NCBI GenBank assembly: GCA_041164825.1
Contig: JBEAOO010000085.1
Location: 1-12,768 of the forward strand
Length of the DNA stretch: 12,768 bases
Reading direction: 5' to 3'
DNA from: JBEAOO01 sp041164825
Lineage (GTDB): Bacteria; Pseudomonadota; Gammaproteobacteria; Burkholderiales; Burkholderiaceae_C
Shown here: positions 1 through 7,656 of the stretch, in pieces
Position numbering within the stretch: position 1 is the stretch's first letter
Layout: each line of letters opens with the position of its first letter
Notes under the pieces: generated by a model
What the model was told of the DNA's origin: nothing
The model's input: the letters and a program-made list of their open reading frames with translations, nothing else
Database searches by the model: none
Made by a program: the position numbers and the translations under genes

Positions 1-615
1 GAGAACTGCATCGTGGTGATACCGGGCACCAACGCGCATGTCGGCGCGGCCGATGTGGATGCGGTGACCAGCGATTTGCTGCGAACCGCGGCGCTGCTGG
101 TGCTGCAGTTGGAGATTCCGCTGGTCACCGTGCGTCATGCGCTGCGCACCGCGCGCGCGCTCGGCGTGACCACGCTGCTCAACGTGGCGCCGGCCGTGCC
201 GCTGACGAACGACGACCTCGCTTGCGTCGATTGGCTGGTGGTCAACGAGGGCGAAGCGGCTTTGCTGGCCGGCCTGAGCGTGAGTGATGTGAGCAGCGCA
301 GGCGCGGCCGCATTGGCCTTGCAAGCGCGTGGCGCGGCGCAGGTGCTGGTGACGCTGGGCAGCGCAGGCGTGCTGCACGCGGGCCCTGATGGCGCTTTGC
401 AACACTGGCCCGCACCCAAGGTGCAGGCGGTCGACACCACCGGCGCGGGCGACACCTTTGTGGGCGCCTTCGCGGCCGGCCTGGTGGCGGCCGACGCGCA
501 GGCGCTGCCGCGCGCGCTGGGCGCCGCGGCGCTGCAAGTCACCCGCCACGGCACGCAATCGGCCATGCCCACGCAGGCCGAGCTGGATGCATTTTTGGCC
601 GACCGTGCGGCCTGA
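1..615 (+). CDS. rbsK: Ribokinase (PfkB family), 5' end outside window
   Basis: The reading frame is open from base 1, so the gene starts upstream; 204 C-terminal residues are visible of a family usually about 300 long. Ribokinase phosphorylates D-ribose at O5 with ATP in the cytoplasm, feeding it to the pentose phosphate pathway or PRPP. Visible signatures are a PGTNAHV segment at the left edge, like the PGAN segment of ribokinases; the NEGEA motif (about 244-258), fitting the NxxE magnesium/phosphate motif; and the PfkB signature DTTGAGDTF at 433-459, whose second Asp (451-453) is the expected catalytic base. The tail has the usual alternating Ala-rich helices. A nucleoside hydrolase follows 72 bp downstream on the same strand, which suggests ribose released from nucleosides is the physiological substrate. 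Another PfkB sugar kinase is possible, but the PGTN and DTTGAGD context favours ribokinase. The lost N-terminus prevents checking the sugar-binding residues. Confidence 0.88.
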   Translation, partial: ENCIVVIPGTNAHVGAADVDAVTSDLLRTAALLVLQLEIPLVTVRHALRTARALGVTTLLNVAPAVPLTNDDLACVDWLVVNEGEAALLAGLSVSDVSSAGAAALALQARGAAQVLVTLGSAGVLHAGPDGALQHWPAPKVQAVDTTGAGDTFVGAFAAGLVAADAQALPRALGAAALQVTRHGTQSAMPTQAELDAFLADRAA

Positions 616-687
616 CGCCGTCCCACACCGGCGCCGCCCTGCGACCTCCTCTGCCCCCTGAACCTTCGACGCTGAGAGCCTTCCCCC

Positions 688-1647
688 ATGCCCACACCGA
701 TCCTGTTTGACACCGACCCCGGCATCGACGATGCGATGGCCTTGCTGATGCTGGCGCGCGATCCGCGCGCGCAGTTGCTCGGCATCACCACCGTGTTTGG
801 CAATGCCCCGATCGACATCACCACCACCAACGCGCTGGCGCTGAGCGAGCGCTTTGGCATCGAGGTGCCGGTGGCGCGTGGCGCCCACAAAGCGCTGGTG
901 CGCCCCGAAGGCGACTTCCCCGAAATCATCCATGGCCGTGATGGCCTGGGCAATGTCGGCCTGGTCACCGCCGGCCAGCGCAAGGAAGAGCGCCTGGCTG
1001 CACCGCAGTTCATCAGCCAGCTGGCGCGCCAACACAGCGGCGAGCTGGTGCTGGTGGCTGTGGGCCCGCTCACCAACTTGGCACTGGCGCTGGAACTCGA
1101 CCCCGAACTGATCCACCACGTGAAGCAGGTGGTGGTGATGGGCGGCGCCTTTGGCACGCTCGGCCATGGCGGCAACATGTCGCCCGTGGCCGAGGCCAAC
1201 ATCTACAACGACCCGCATGCGGCCGATGCCGTGTTCACCGCGACCTGGCCGGTGACGCTGGTGGGCCTGGACGTGACGCACCAGGTGCTGATGGACACGG
1301 CCTACCTCGACCGCCTGGGCCAGGAGGGTGGCGAGGAAGGCCAGTTCATCCGCGACATCACGCAGTGCTACGAGGCCTTCTACAACCACCGCACCGGTGG
1401 CGGCATCTACTCGCACGACGCGAGTGCGGTGGCCTGCGCACTCGATGCCTCGCCGTTTGAATTGCGCCAGGGCGCGGTGCGCGTGGTGACCGAGGGCTTG
1501 GCCTTGGGGCAGACGATTCAGGCGCTGCCGCACCAGCGTTTTCCGGCCACCGATTGGGACGGCCAGCCGCACCAGTCGGTGTGTGTGGGCGTGGACGCCG
1601 ACCGCTTGCGCCGCGAGTACCACGCGCTGTTTGCCAAGGCCGCCTGA
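688..1647 (+). CDS. Nucleoside hydrolase (IunH/Rih family)
   Basis: A 319-residue protein, the usual size for inosine-uridine preferring nucleoside N-ribohydrolases, which cleave the N-glycosidic bond of ribonucleosides to free base and ribose. The N-terminal calcium-binding motif DTDPGIDDA is at residues 8-16 (D10, D14, D15), followed by GN at 38-39. Further marks are HGRDGLGN (82-89), VGPLTNLALAL (125-135), the EANIYNDP segment (169-176) that corresponds to the ribose-binding E/N pair, and HD at 243-244, where D244 should be the last calcium ligand and H243 the active-site acid seen in the family. Both H82 and H243 are present, so sequence alone does not separate purine-, pyrimidine- and mixed-specificity types. 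The start is ATG at 688; only a weak purine-rich stretch (GAGAG) precedes it. It follows the ribokinase with no obvious terminator between, so the two are probably co-transcribed for nucleoside salvage. It converges on the minus-strand gene ending at 1701. Confidence 0.93.
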   Translation: MPTPILFDTDPGIDDAMALLMLARDPRAQLLGITTVFGNAPIDITTTNALALSERFGIEVPVARGAHKALVRPEGDFPEIIHGRDGLGNVGLVTAGQRKEERLAAPQFISQLARQHSGELVLVAVGPLTNLALALELDPELIHHVKQVVVMGGAFGTLGHGGNMSPVAEANIYNDPHAADAVFTATWPVTLVGLDVTHQVLMDTAYLDRLGQEGGEEGQFIRDITQCYEAFYNHRTGGGIYSHDASAVACALDASPFELRQGAVRVVTEGLALGQTIQALPHQRFPATDWDGQPHQSVCVGVDADRLRREYHALFAKAA

Positions 1648-1655
1648 AGACTGCG

Positions 1656-1689
1656 GCTGGGCCCGAGGCGCTCAGCCTCGCTGCCCAGC
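1656..1689. terminator. Stem-loop between convergent genes, possible terminator
   Basis: An interrupted hairpin lies in the 53-bp gap between two convergent stop codons. The outer arms GCTGGGC (1656-1662) and GCCCAGC (1683-1689) pair fully, and the inner arms GAGGC (1665-1669) and GCCTC (1675-1679) pair around a 5-nt loop. No T-run follows on either strand, so it is not a classic intrinsic terminator. Position and stability make a role in ending or protecting both convergent transcripts plausible. Confidence 0.45.
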
Positions 1690-1700
1690 GGCGGGAGGGG

Positions 1701-3011
1701 TCAGGGGTAAAACACCTCGACGGTGTAGCCCGTCACGCGCGGGCCGGTGTGGGCGAACAGCAGTTGCAGCTGCGCTTCGGCGCCGGGGGCGATGGCGGCG
1801 GGCGCCTTCTGGCCAAAGTCGGCCGGCGTGAGTGCGCGGCGCAGCACCGGCTGGCCGCTGGCGTCGGTGAGTTGCAGGTCGATGGCGGGCAAGGCCAGCG
1901 TGAGCTCGCCGCGGTTGCGCACGCCCACGCTCAGGCGCAAGGCACCGGTGGGCTCGGTGGCTGGGGTCAGCGCGCTGCTCTCCACCACCAGGTCTTCGAT
2001 GCGGCGCGGCAGTTGGATCGCGCAGCCGAGTTGTTCGCAGCCCGCCTGCAGCAGCGGCCGCAGCGCGGGCACTTGCTGGGCCAGCAGATCGCGCCGCTGC
2101 AGGGCCACTTGGCCCACCAGACCGGCGATCAAGCCCAGCGCCAGCAGCGACAGCAGCGCGCGCGGCAGCGGCCGGCGCCAGCGCGCAGCGCGGTTGGCCT
2201 GGGTCACAAAACGCGGGGTGTCGCCCGGTGCCGCGTCGTCATCGTCATCGGGTGAGGGCGGGGCCTCGAACACCGTGTTGGCGAGGGCGTCGTCACCCAG
2301 GGGGATGTCCACCGTTGCGGCGTTGGCTGACGAGTTCGGGTCGCTCGGCAGGCCAAGCGCCGGTGCCTCGCGGTGCGGCTCAAATTCGGGGCTCTGCCAC
2401 ACCGGGTCGTGGCCCGCGGCGTCGATCGTGAGGGGCGGTGTGGCGGTCGCGCTGTGAAAGGGGTTGCGCGGCAGCGCTTGCAGCTCGGCAGGCAAGGCCA
2501 TTGGCAGGTCGGCGTCCAGCTCGCTCACATCCGGGCGCGTGAGCAGCGCGGAGATGTCCACGCGCTCCTCGCTGTCGATGCGTCCGGGCGGCGGCTCGAT
2601 CGTGGCCGGCAGGCCATCGGCCAAGGGCGGTTCGTTGGCGTCGTCGAGCAGCTCGTTGAGCGCGGGCTGGCTGGCCTCGGGCGCGACTCTGGGCGCTGGC
2701 GCGGGGCCCGGTGGGGCCACCATGGTGGGCGGCGGCGCCAAGCCATCGCGGCGCGGCGGCGCTTGCCACTCGGGCTCGCGTGCCGGCGCGGCGTCTGTGT
2801 GGGCGCCTGCATGGCTGCCGTGGGGCGGTGGGGTGTGCTGCGGCGCGTGCCAAGCCGGTGGCGTTTCGCGCTCCAGGTCAAACAGCGCTTCGACGGCGTT
2901 GAACACCGTGTCGCAGCGGCCGCAACGCACCCAGCCTTCAGACACCTTCAGCTGGTCTTGCACCACACGAAAGATGGTGCCGCAGGCGGTGCAACGGGTG
3001 GCCAGGCTCAT
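1701..3011 (-). CDS. Zinc-ribbon, single-pass membrane protein of unknown role (DUF3426)
   Basis: A 436-residue protein of the DUF3426 family, function not established. The N-terminus carries an MJ0042-type zinc ribbon with Cys at 7, 10, 30 and 33 (CTAC and CGRC pairs). Residues about 50-270 form a long linker rich in Pro, Ala and acidic residues, with five Asp in a row at 255-259, followed by a basic patch (RAARWRR, about 274-280). One hydrophobic segment (about 284-304) should span the inner membrane. The C-terminal DUF3426 domain (about 310-436) includes a Cys pair at 325 and 330 and a beta-rich portion with a conserved-looking VRNRG segment. The predicted topology puts the zinc ribbon in the cytoplasm and the C-terminal domain in the periplasm. 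The start at 3011 is supported because the zinc ribbon begins six residues later. It is the last gene of the accB-accC-prmA group, 77 bp after prmA. Automatic annotation sometimes calls such proteins zinc-ribbon domain proteins; no catalytic motif is visible. Confidence 0.88.
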   Translation of the reverse strand: MSLATRCTACGTIFRVVQDQLKVSEGWVRCGRCDTVFNAVEALFDLERETPPAWHAPQHTPPPHGSHAGAHTDAAPAREPEWQAPPRRDGLAPPPTMVAPPGPAPAPRVAPEASQPALNELLDDANEPPLADGLPATIEPPPGRIDSEERVDISALLTRPDVSELDADLPMALPAELQALPRNPFHSATATPPLTIDAAGHDPVWQSPEFEPHREAPALGLPSDPNSSANAATVDIPLGDDALANTVFEAPPSPDDDDDAAPGDTPRFVTQANRAARWRRPLPRALLSLLALGLIAGLVGQVALQRRDLLAQQVPALRPLLQAGCEQLGCAIQLPRRIEDLVVESSALTPATEPTGALRLSVGVRNRGELTLALPAIDLQLTDASGQPVLRRALTPADFGQKAPAAIAPGAEAQLQLLFAHTGPRVTGYTVEVFYP

Positions 3012-3088
3012 GCTGAAATCATGCCACGGGCGCCGCGGGCTTCAGGCCCACGCGGGGCCCTCAAGCGCGGGGAGCGCGGCGCCGTGGG

Positions 3089-3990
3089 TCATGCTTTGCG
3101 GGCGGTCATCAAGATCCAGCCGTCTTCCTCGTCGGTGACCTCCAGGGCCAGCCACGGGGCATAAGCCGCTTGCAGCTCGGCCGCTTGGCGCGACAAGATG
3201 CCGGCCAGCACCAGGTGGCCGCCCGAGGCCACGTGCTCGGTGAGCAGCGGTGCCAGCAGCTTCAGCGGCGTGGCCAGGATGTTGGCCAGCACCAGCGGGT
3301 ACTCACCTTGCGCGGCATCGGGCAGGGCGGCATTCAGCGTCACGCCATTGGCCGTGGCATTGGCTTGCGTCGACTCCACCGCCGCCAGGTCGATGTCGAC
3401 CGCGTCGATCACCTTGGCGCCATGCAGCGCCGCGCCGATGGCCAAGATGCCCGAGCCGCAACCGTAATCCAGCACGCGCGACCAGCCCGCGCTCAGCGCC
3501 GGGGCGCGCGTGGCGATCCAGCGCAGGCACATGCGGGTGGTGGGGTGCGTGCCGGTGCCAAAGGCCAGGCCCGGGTCGAGCCGGATCACCTTGGTGGCAG
3601 CAGCCGGCAGCTCGTGCCAGCTCGGCACGATCCAGAACTCGGGCGTGATGTCGACCGGGTTGAACTGCGACTGCGTCAGCCGCACCCAGTCTTGCTCGAC
3701 CACGGGGGCGAGTTGCTGCACGGTGACGCCTTCGGTCCAGTCCTGCGCCATCAGCAGCGTCACGGCCTCGGTGGCTTCGGCCTCGGTGGCAAACAGCGCC
3801 TTGAGCACCGAGCGCTCCCAGCCGCCGCGCGGCGCGGGCATGCCCGGCTCGCCAAACAGCGCCTGCTCGGCATCGGTGTTGGCATCGGCGTCTTCCACCG
3901 ACACCGACACCGCGCCCAGCTCGTCAATGAGCGCGTCGGAGAGGTTTTCCACCAGGGGCTCAGGGGCACCCAGGACCAGTTCGTAGAGGC

Positions 3991-3994
<4 letters not shown>
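3089..3994 (-). CDS. prmA: Ribosomal protein L11 methyltransferase
   Basis: A 301-residue protein, close to the usual 290-300 of PrmA, which uses S-adenosylmethionine to trimethylate lysines and the N-terminal amine of ribosomal protein L11. An N-terminal substrate-recognition domain (about 1-100) is followed by a class I methyltransferase domain. Diagnostic segments are LDPGLAFGTGTHPTT (139-153), the SAM-binding motif VLDYGCGSG (174-182), an acidic strand end DAVDID (197-202), and the catalytic-loop segment NILATPL (238-244). The ATG start at 3994 overlaps the accC stop by 4 bp (ATGA), indicating translational coupling and co-transcription with accBC. PrmA is commonly linked to accBC in betaproteobacteria. 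No residue expected for activity appears to be missing. Confidence 0.97.
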
Positions 3995-5340
<1,346 letters not shown>

Positions 5341-5356
5341 AGTGCCTCGGCTCAGT

Positions 5357-5398
5357 CGCCCGGATGGGCGGCATCACCACGCTGAACAGCGCGGTGAT
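5357..5398 (-). promoter_or_regulatory. Two hairpins in the accB-accC spacer
   Basis: Two inverted repeats sit in tandem in the 57-bp gap. The first to be transcribed has arms ATCACC (5373-5378) with CGCT (5380-5383) pairing to AGCG (5388-5391) with GGTGAT (5393-5398), giving ten base pairs with one A/C mismatch and a 4-nt loop; it touches the accB stop codon. The second has arms CGCCC (5357-5361) and GGGCG (5366-5370) with a GGAT loop. There is no T-run, so full termination is unlikely. Such structures can protect the upstream mRNA from 3' decay and so set the AccB:AccC ratio; that function is inferred. Confidence 0.5.
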
Positions 5399-5859
5399 TA
5401 CTCAATGATGAACAGCGGTTGGCCGAATTCGACCGCTTCGCCGTTCTTGCCCAGCACCTTGGTGACCGTGCCCGACTTGTCGGCTTCGATCTCGTTCATG
5501 ATCTTCATGGCTTCAATGATGCAGATGGCTTCGCCTTCTTTCACCGTGCTGCCCACGTCCACCAGCGGCTTGCCGCCCGGGGTCGACGAGGCGTAGAAGG
5601 TGCCGACCATCGGCGACTTCACGGCGTGGCCGGCGGGGGCGGCTTCCACCACCGGCTCGGCTGCCACCGCAGCGGCGACGGGCGCGGGTGCGGCTTGTTG
5701 ATGTTGCGCGGGGGCGGCGTACATCATGGTCGGTGCGGCCATGGCGTTCGGGTCGGCCTTGACGATGCGCACCTTGCCATCGGCCTCGGTGATTTCCAGC
5801 TCAGAGATGTTCGATTCCGACACGAGGTCGATCAGCGTCTTGAGTTTGCGTAGATCCAT
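5398..5859 (-). CDS. accB: Acetyl-CoA carboxylase, biotin carboxyl carrier protein
   Basis: A 153-residue biotin carrier subunit. The N-terminal segment MDLRKLKTLIDLV is typical of AccB, followed by an Ala/Pro-rich linker (about 41-79) and the biotinyl domain (about 80-153). The biotin attachment site reads EAMKIMN, with K119 as the modified lysine; the residue after the lysine is Ile rather than the common Met. The thumb insertion that marks AccB and allows recognition by biotin carboxylase is visible at about 90-99 (ASSTPGGKPL). The frame stays open upstream to an ATG at 5913, but the start at 5859 is chosen because the family N-terminus begins there and an AGGAG sequence lies 9 nt before it. 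Biotin is presumably attached by a BirA ligase encoded elsewhere. accC follows 57 bp downstream. Confidence 0.97.
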   Translation of the reverse strand: MDLRKLKTLIDLVSESNISELEITEADGKVRIVKADPNAMAAPTMMYAAPAQHQQAAPAPVAAAVAAEPVVEAAPAGHAVKSPMVGTFYASSTPGGKPLVDVGSTVKEGEAICIIEAMKIMNEIEADKSGTVTKVLGKNGEAVEFGQPLFIIE

Positions 5860-5868
5860 GGGGTGAGG

Positions 5869-5873
5869 CTCCT
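5869..5873 (-). promoter_or_regulatory. Ribosome-binding site of accB
   Basis: AGGAG on the minus strand, 9 nt before the ATG at 5859. It fixes the accB start against the in-frame upstream ATG at 5913. Confidence 0.8.
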
Positions 5874-5906
5874 GGTGACTGTGCAGCGCCAGCGGGCTGG
5901 CGGCGT

Positions 5907-5926
5907 GGCCCACCCAAGGGTGGGCC
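5907..5926 (-). repeat. Perfect inverted repeat in accB leader
   Basis: GGCCCACCC (5907-5915) and GGGTGGGCC (5918-5926) are exact reverse complements separated by 2 nt. In RNA this makes a very stable 8-bp GC-rich hairpin with a 4-nt loop, ending 47 nt before the accB start codon and 33 nt before its ribosome-binding site. There is no T-run after it, so it is not an intrinsic terminator. Confidence 0.8.
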
Positions 5927-6003
5927 GGTGCGAGTGGCGCAAAGGCCGCTCAGCAGGTGGGGGGTGGAATCCGCGGCGGGGGCGTCTGGGTCCGGTCCGG
6001 TGG

Positions 6004-6025
6004 GGCCCACCGCCCGGGTGGGGCC
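6004..6025 (-). repeat. Second, related inverted repeat in accB leader
   Basis: GGCCCACC (6004-6011) faces GGTGGGGCC (6017-6025); they pair over 8 bp with one bulged base around a 5-nt loop. The arms are nearly the same sequence as those of the hairpin at 5907-5926, so arms of the two can also pair with each other. Confidence 0.7.
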
Positions 6026-6165
6026 GTGGATCGTCAGGGATCAGAGTCAATCCAGCACGCTCAGCGCAGGCCGCGGCAGACAAACAATGTCGGTGGCGGG
6101 GGAGCGCGCGAGGCGCTCAACGCGTCAAGGGCATTTGGCACAGTTTGTTGTTGGTGAGGGGGCGG

Positions 6166-6196
6166 ATTCTAAGCTGCTGTGGGCAACTTGCGTCAA
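6166..6196 (-). promoter_or_regulatory. Sigma70-type promoter for accB-accC-prmA
   Basis: Read on the minus strand: -35 TTGACG (6196-6191), a 19-nt spacer and -10 TAGAAT (6171-6166). Each hexamer is one base off consensus. The spacer is slightly long; using TTAGAA as the -10 gives 18 nt. Transcription would start near 6158, leaving a leader of about 300 nt before accB. No better promoter is visible closer to the gene. Confidence 0.6.
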
Positions 6197-6236
6197 CTCG
6201 CGAAATCCCGCGGCCAATTGCTGGTCAACAGCGCGA
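6192..6236. repeat. Direct repeat at the acc promoter, candidate operator
   Basis: On the plus strand, GTCAACTCGCGA (6192-6203) and GTCAACAGCGCGA (6224-6236) are near-identical apart from one inserted and one changed base, and start 32 bp apart, about three helical turns. The first copy contains the -35 element of the acc promoter. Shared position and spacing suggest a regulator-binding pair; no regulator can be named. Confidence 0.4.
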
Positions 6237-6472
6237 TCTGCGGCGGTGTCAAGTGCCGCCGTCTGCCCGCAACGTGGGGGTTGGCGGCCGGCCGGGTGGC
6301 GCCTGTCTCGGGCGGGGCATGGGCATGTCTACGCACATTGCCCGCCCGGTGCCGGCGGTTTGGCGGCTGTTTGCGCGGCAGTTGCCAGCCGTTTGCGCGC
6401 CGTTGTGGCACAGACGCGGCAGGCCGTCGCTCGCGGCACGGTGGTCGCAGGTGGTGCGGCGCGCCGTGGCGC

Positions 6473-7045
6473 TCAGCGTTCGGTTTGGGCCCAACCGTCC
6501 AGCTCGGCCTGCGTCAGCGCGCCCAGCTTGGTGTGCCGCACTTGGCCGTCGCGGCCCAGCACCAGCGTGAAGGGCAGGGCGCCGCTGCTGTTGCCCAGGC
6601 TGCGCGCCAGGCTCACGCCGTCCAGGCCGGCCAGGCCGATGGGAAAGCTCACCGGCACGTTGCCGAGGAACTCGCGCACCGGTGTCGGACCGTCCACCGC
6701 CAAGCCAATCACCTGCCAGCCGGCGGCGGCGTGTTGGCGCTGGAAGGCGTCGAGCATCGGCATTTCCTTCACGCACGGCGGGCACCAGGTGGCCCAGAAG
6801 TTCAGCAGCACCGGCTTGCCGCGCCACTCGGCCAGTGCCAGCTCGCCGCCCTCGGGCCGCTCGAAGCGCAGTGGCCACAGGGCTTGCAACGGGTCCACTG
6901 CGGCGGCCGGGGTGGCGCCATCGGGCCCCGCGGGCGGGGGCGGTGTGACGTCCGCGGGAGGCGCCGCAGGGCGCAAGCGCCACGACACGCCAGCTGCCAG
7001 GGCCAAGGCCGCCACGGCGGCGGTGCTGAGTTGTCGTCGGTTCAT
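6473..7045 (-). CDS. TlpA-like thioredoxin-fold protein, membrane-anchored
   Basis: A 190-residue thiol:disulfide oxidoreductase of the TlpA/ResA type, acting in the periplasm in reductive roles such as cytochrome c maturation or repair of oxidised cysteines. The N-terminus has basic residues, then a hydrophobic stretch (about 8-21) that serves as a signal anchor or signal peptide, followed by a Pro/Ala-rich linker to about 50. The thioredoxin domain carries NFWATWCPPCVKEMP (82-96), with the redox pair C88 and C91, and the cis-proline loop ALPFT (156-160, P158). Its ATG overlaps the stop of the upstream hypothetical gene by 4 bp (ATGA), indicating coupled translation. The acc promoter lies downstream of it, so it probably forms a separate unit from accBC, though read-through is possible since no terminator is evident. 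The exact substrate cannot be told. Confidence 0.92.
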   Translation of the reverse strand: MNRRQLSTAAVAALALAAGVSWRLRPAAPPADVTPPPPAGPDGATPAAAVDPLQALWPLRFERPEGGELALAEWRGKPVLLNFWATWCPPCVKEMPMLDAFQRQHAAAGWQVIGLAVDGPTPVREFLGNVPVSFPIGLAGLDGVSLARSLGNSSGALPFTLVLGRDGQVRHTKLGALTQAELDGWAQTER

Positions 7046-7650
7046 GCGGGGTCGTTGTCCAAAATGGCGGCGGCCATGCGGGCGCGCAGCGCGTTCAAAT
7101 CACCCCGCTCAGTCTGCCCGCGGGCGTCGGGCTTCAAGCCGCCGCGCAGGTCGTCGTGGTCGAGGATGCTCAGGTGAACCGTCACCGGCTCACCCAATGC
7201 GGCGCAGGGCATCGACACCGACAGCACGTCGATGGTGTCGCCGCGCGGCCCGGTGCTGCTGCCCACGTCAAAGTCCACGCGCTGGTCGAGCAGGCGGATC
7301 TCGGCCGATTTGGGGTCGTCGCAATAGAGCTGCAGGTGCACGGCATTGAGCCGGGTGGCCGTGCCACGCCAAACGGCGCCGGTCAGGTGCGGGCGGAATT
7401 CCGCCAGCCGTGCCATCCACAGCGCCGCCACCTCGCGCAGGGCGTGCAACTCAGCGGGCTGGGTGTCAGCGCAAAACAGCTCGATGTACTCGCGCACCTG
7501 GTCTTCGAGCAGGTCGTTGCCGGGCAGCGCCGCGCGTTTGAGCCCCAGGTCGCGCAGCGCACGCTGCTTGGCCGGGCCGTACTCCATGCCTTCTTCCACC
7601 ACCAGCCGGGCGGCGTGGGCGGCGATTTCGAGGGTGGCGTCGCTGGACAT
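7042..7650 (-). CDS. Conserved hypothetical protein upstream of tlpA-like gene
   Basis: A 202-residue soluble protein without signal peptide or membrane segment that I do not recognise by function. The N-terminal 85 residues look helical and acidic. The middle part has a GTATRLNAVHLQLYCDD segment (96-112) and the second half looks alternating beta, with RVDFDVG (124-130), GDTIDVLSVSMP (137-148) and a hydrophilic helical tail ending near ARMAAAILDND. I have a vague memory of homologues in Burkholderiales carrying unreliable labels such as muramate ligase, but no Mur-ligase P-loop is present here. It is a real gene: codon use matches its neighbours, and its stop overlaps the tlpA-like start (ATGA). 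The start at 7650 has a -10-like element only 6 nt upstream and no close ribosome-binding site, so a leaderless message is possible. It diverges from the cysB-like gene. Confidence 0.8.
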   Translation of the reverse strand: MSSDATLEIAAHAARLVVEEGMEYGPAKQRALRDLGLKRAALPGNDLLEDQVREYIELFCADTQPAELHALREVAALWMARLAEFRPHLTGAVWRGTATRLNAVHLQLYCDDPKSAEIRLLDQRVDFDVGSSTGPRGDTIDVLSVSMPCAALGEPVTVHLSILDHDDLRGGLKPDARGQTERGDLNALRARMAAAILDNDPA

Positions 7651-7656
7651 GCGCAG

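Larger units (their letters stand above)
5860..6472 (-). other. 613-bp non-coding region upstream of accB, with long mRNA leader
   Basis: No credible gene lies between the tlpA-like stop (6473) and accB. I searched both strands for aroQ (3-dehydroquinate dehydratase), which from memory often sits here in related bacteria, and saw none of its motifs. The minus-strand frames that cross the region are low-complexity Pro/Arg/Ala strings without family resemblance. The half nearest tlpA (about 6253-6472) shows nothing clear apart from short GCGCAAAC-type repeats and no obvious terminator. The remainder holds a promoter (6166-6196), five TTGAC motifs, and a leader of about 300 nt with two strong hairpins. 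From memory, E. coli accBC also has a promoter about 300 nt upstream of accB and an unusually long leader, so the arrangement may be functionally similar. Confidence 0.75.

Noticed and set aside
5398..5913. The longer accB frame starting at 5913
   Set aside because: The extra 18 residues do not resemble AccB, part of the stable hairpin at 5907-5926 would fall in the coding region, and the good ribosome-binding site is placed for the start at 5859.
5832..6083. Possible leader peptide of 83 codons (TTG start) overlapping the accB start
   Set aside because: There is no ribosome-binding site, a rare start codon, and Pro/Arg-rich sequence without family resemblance. Coding potential is not supported.
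6224..6252. A perfect -35 hexamer TTGACA at 6252-6247 (minus strand) as the main acc promoter
   Set aside because: No -10-like sequence lies at 16-19 nt downstream; the position reads GTTGAC. The copy at 6196 has a proper -10 and is preferred.
5928..7349. A 473-codon plus-strand open frame across the accB upstream region and the tlpA-like gene
   Set aside because: The sequence is Arg/Ala/Ser/Pro-rich without a recognisable domain and runs antisense to two supported genes. GC bias explains the lack of stops.
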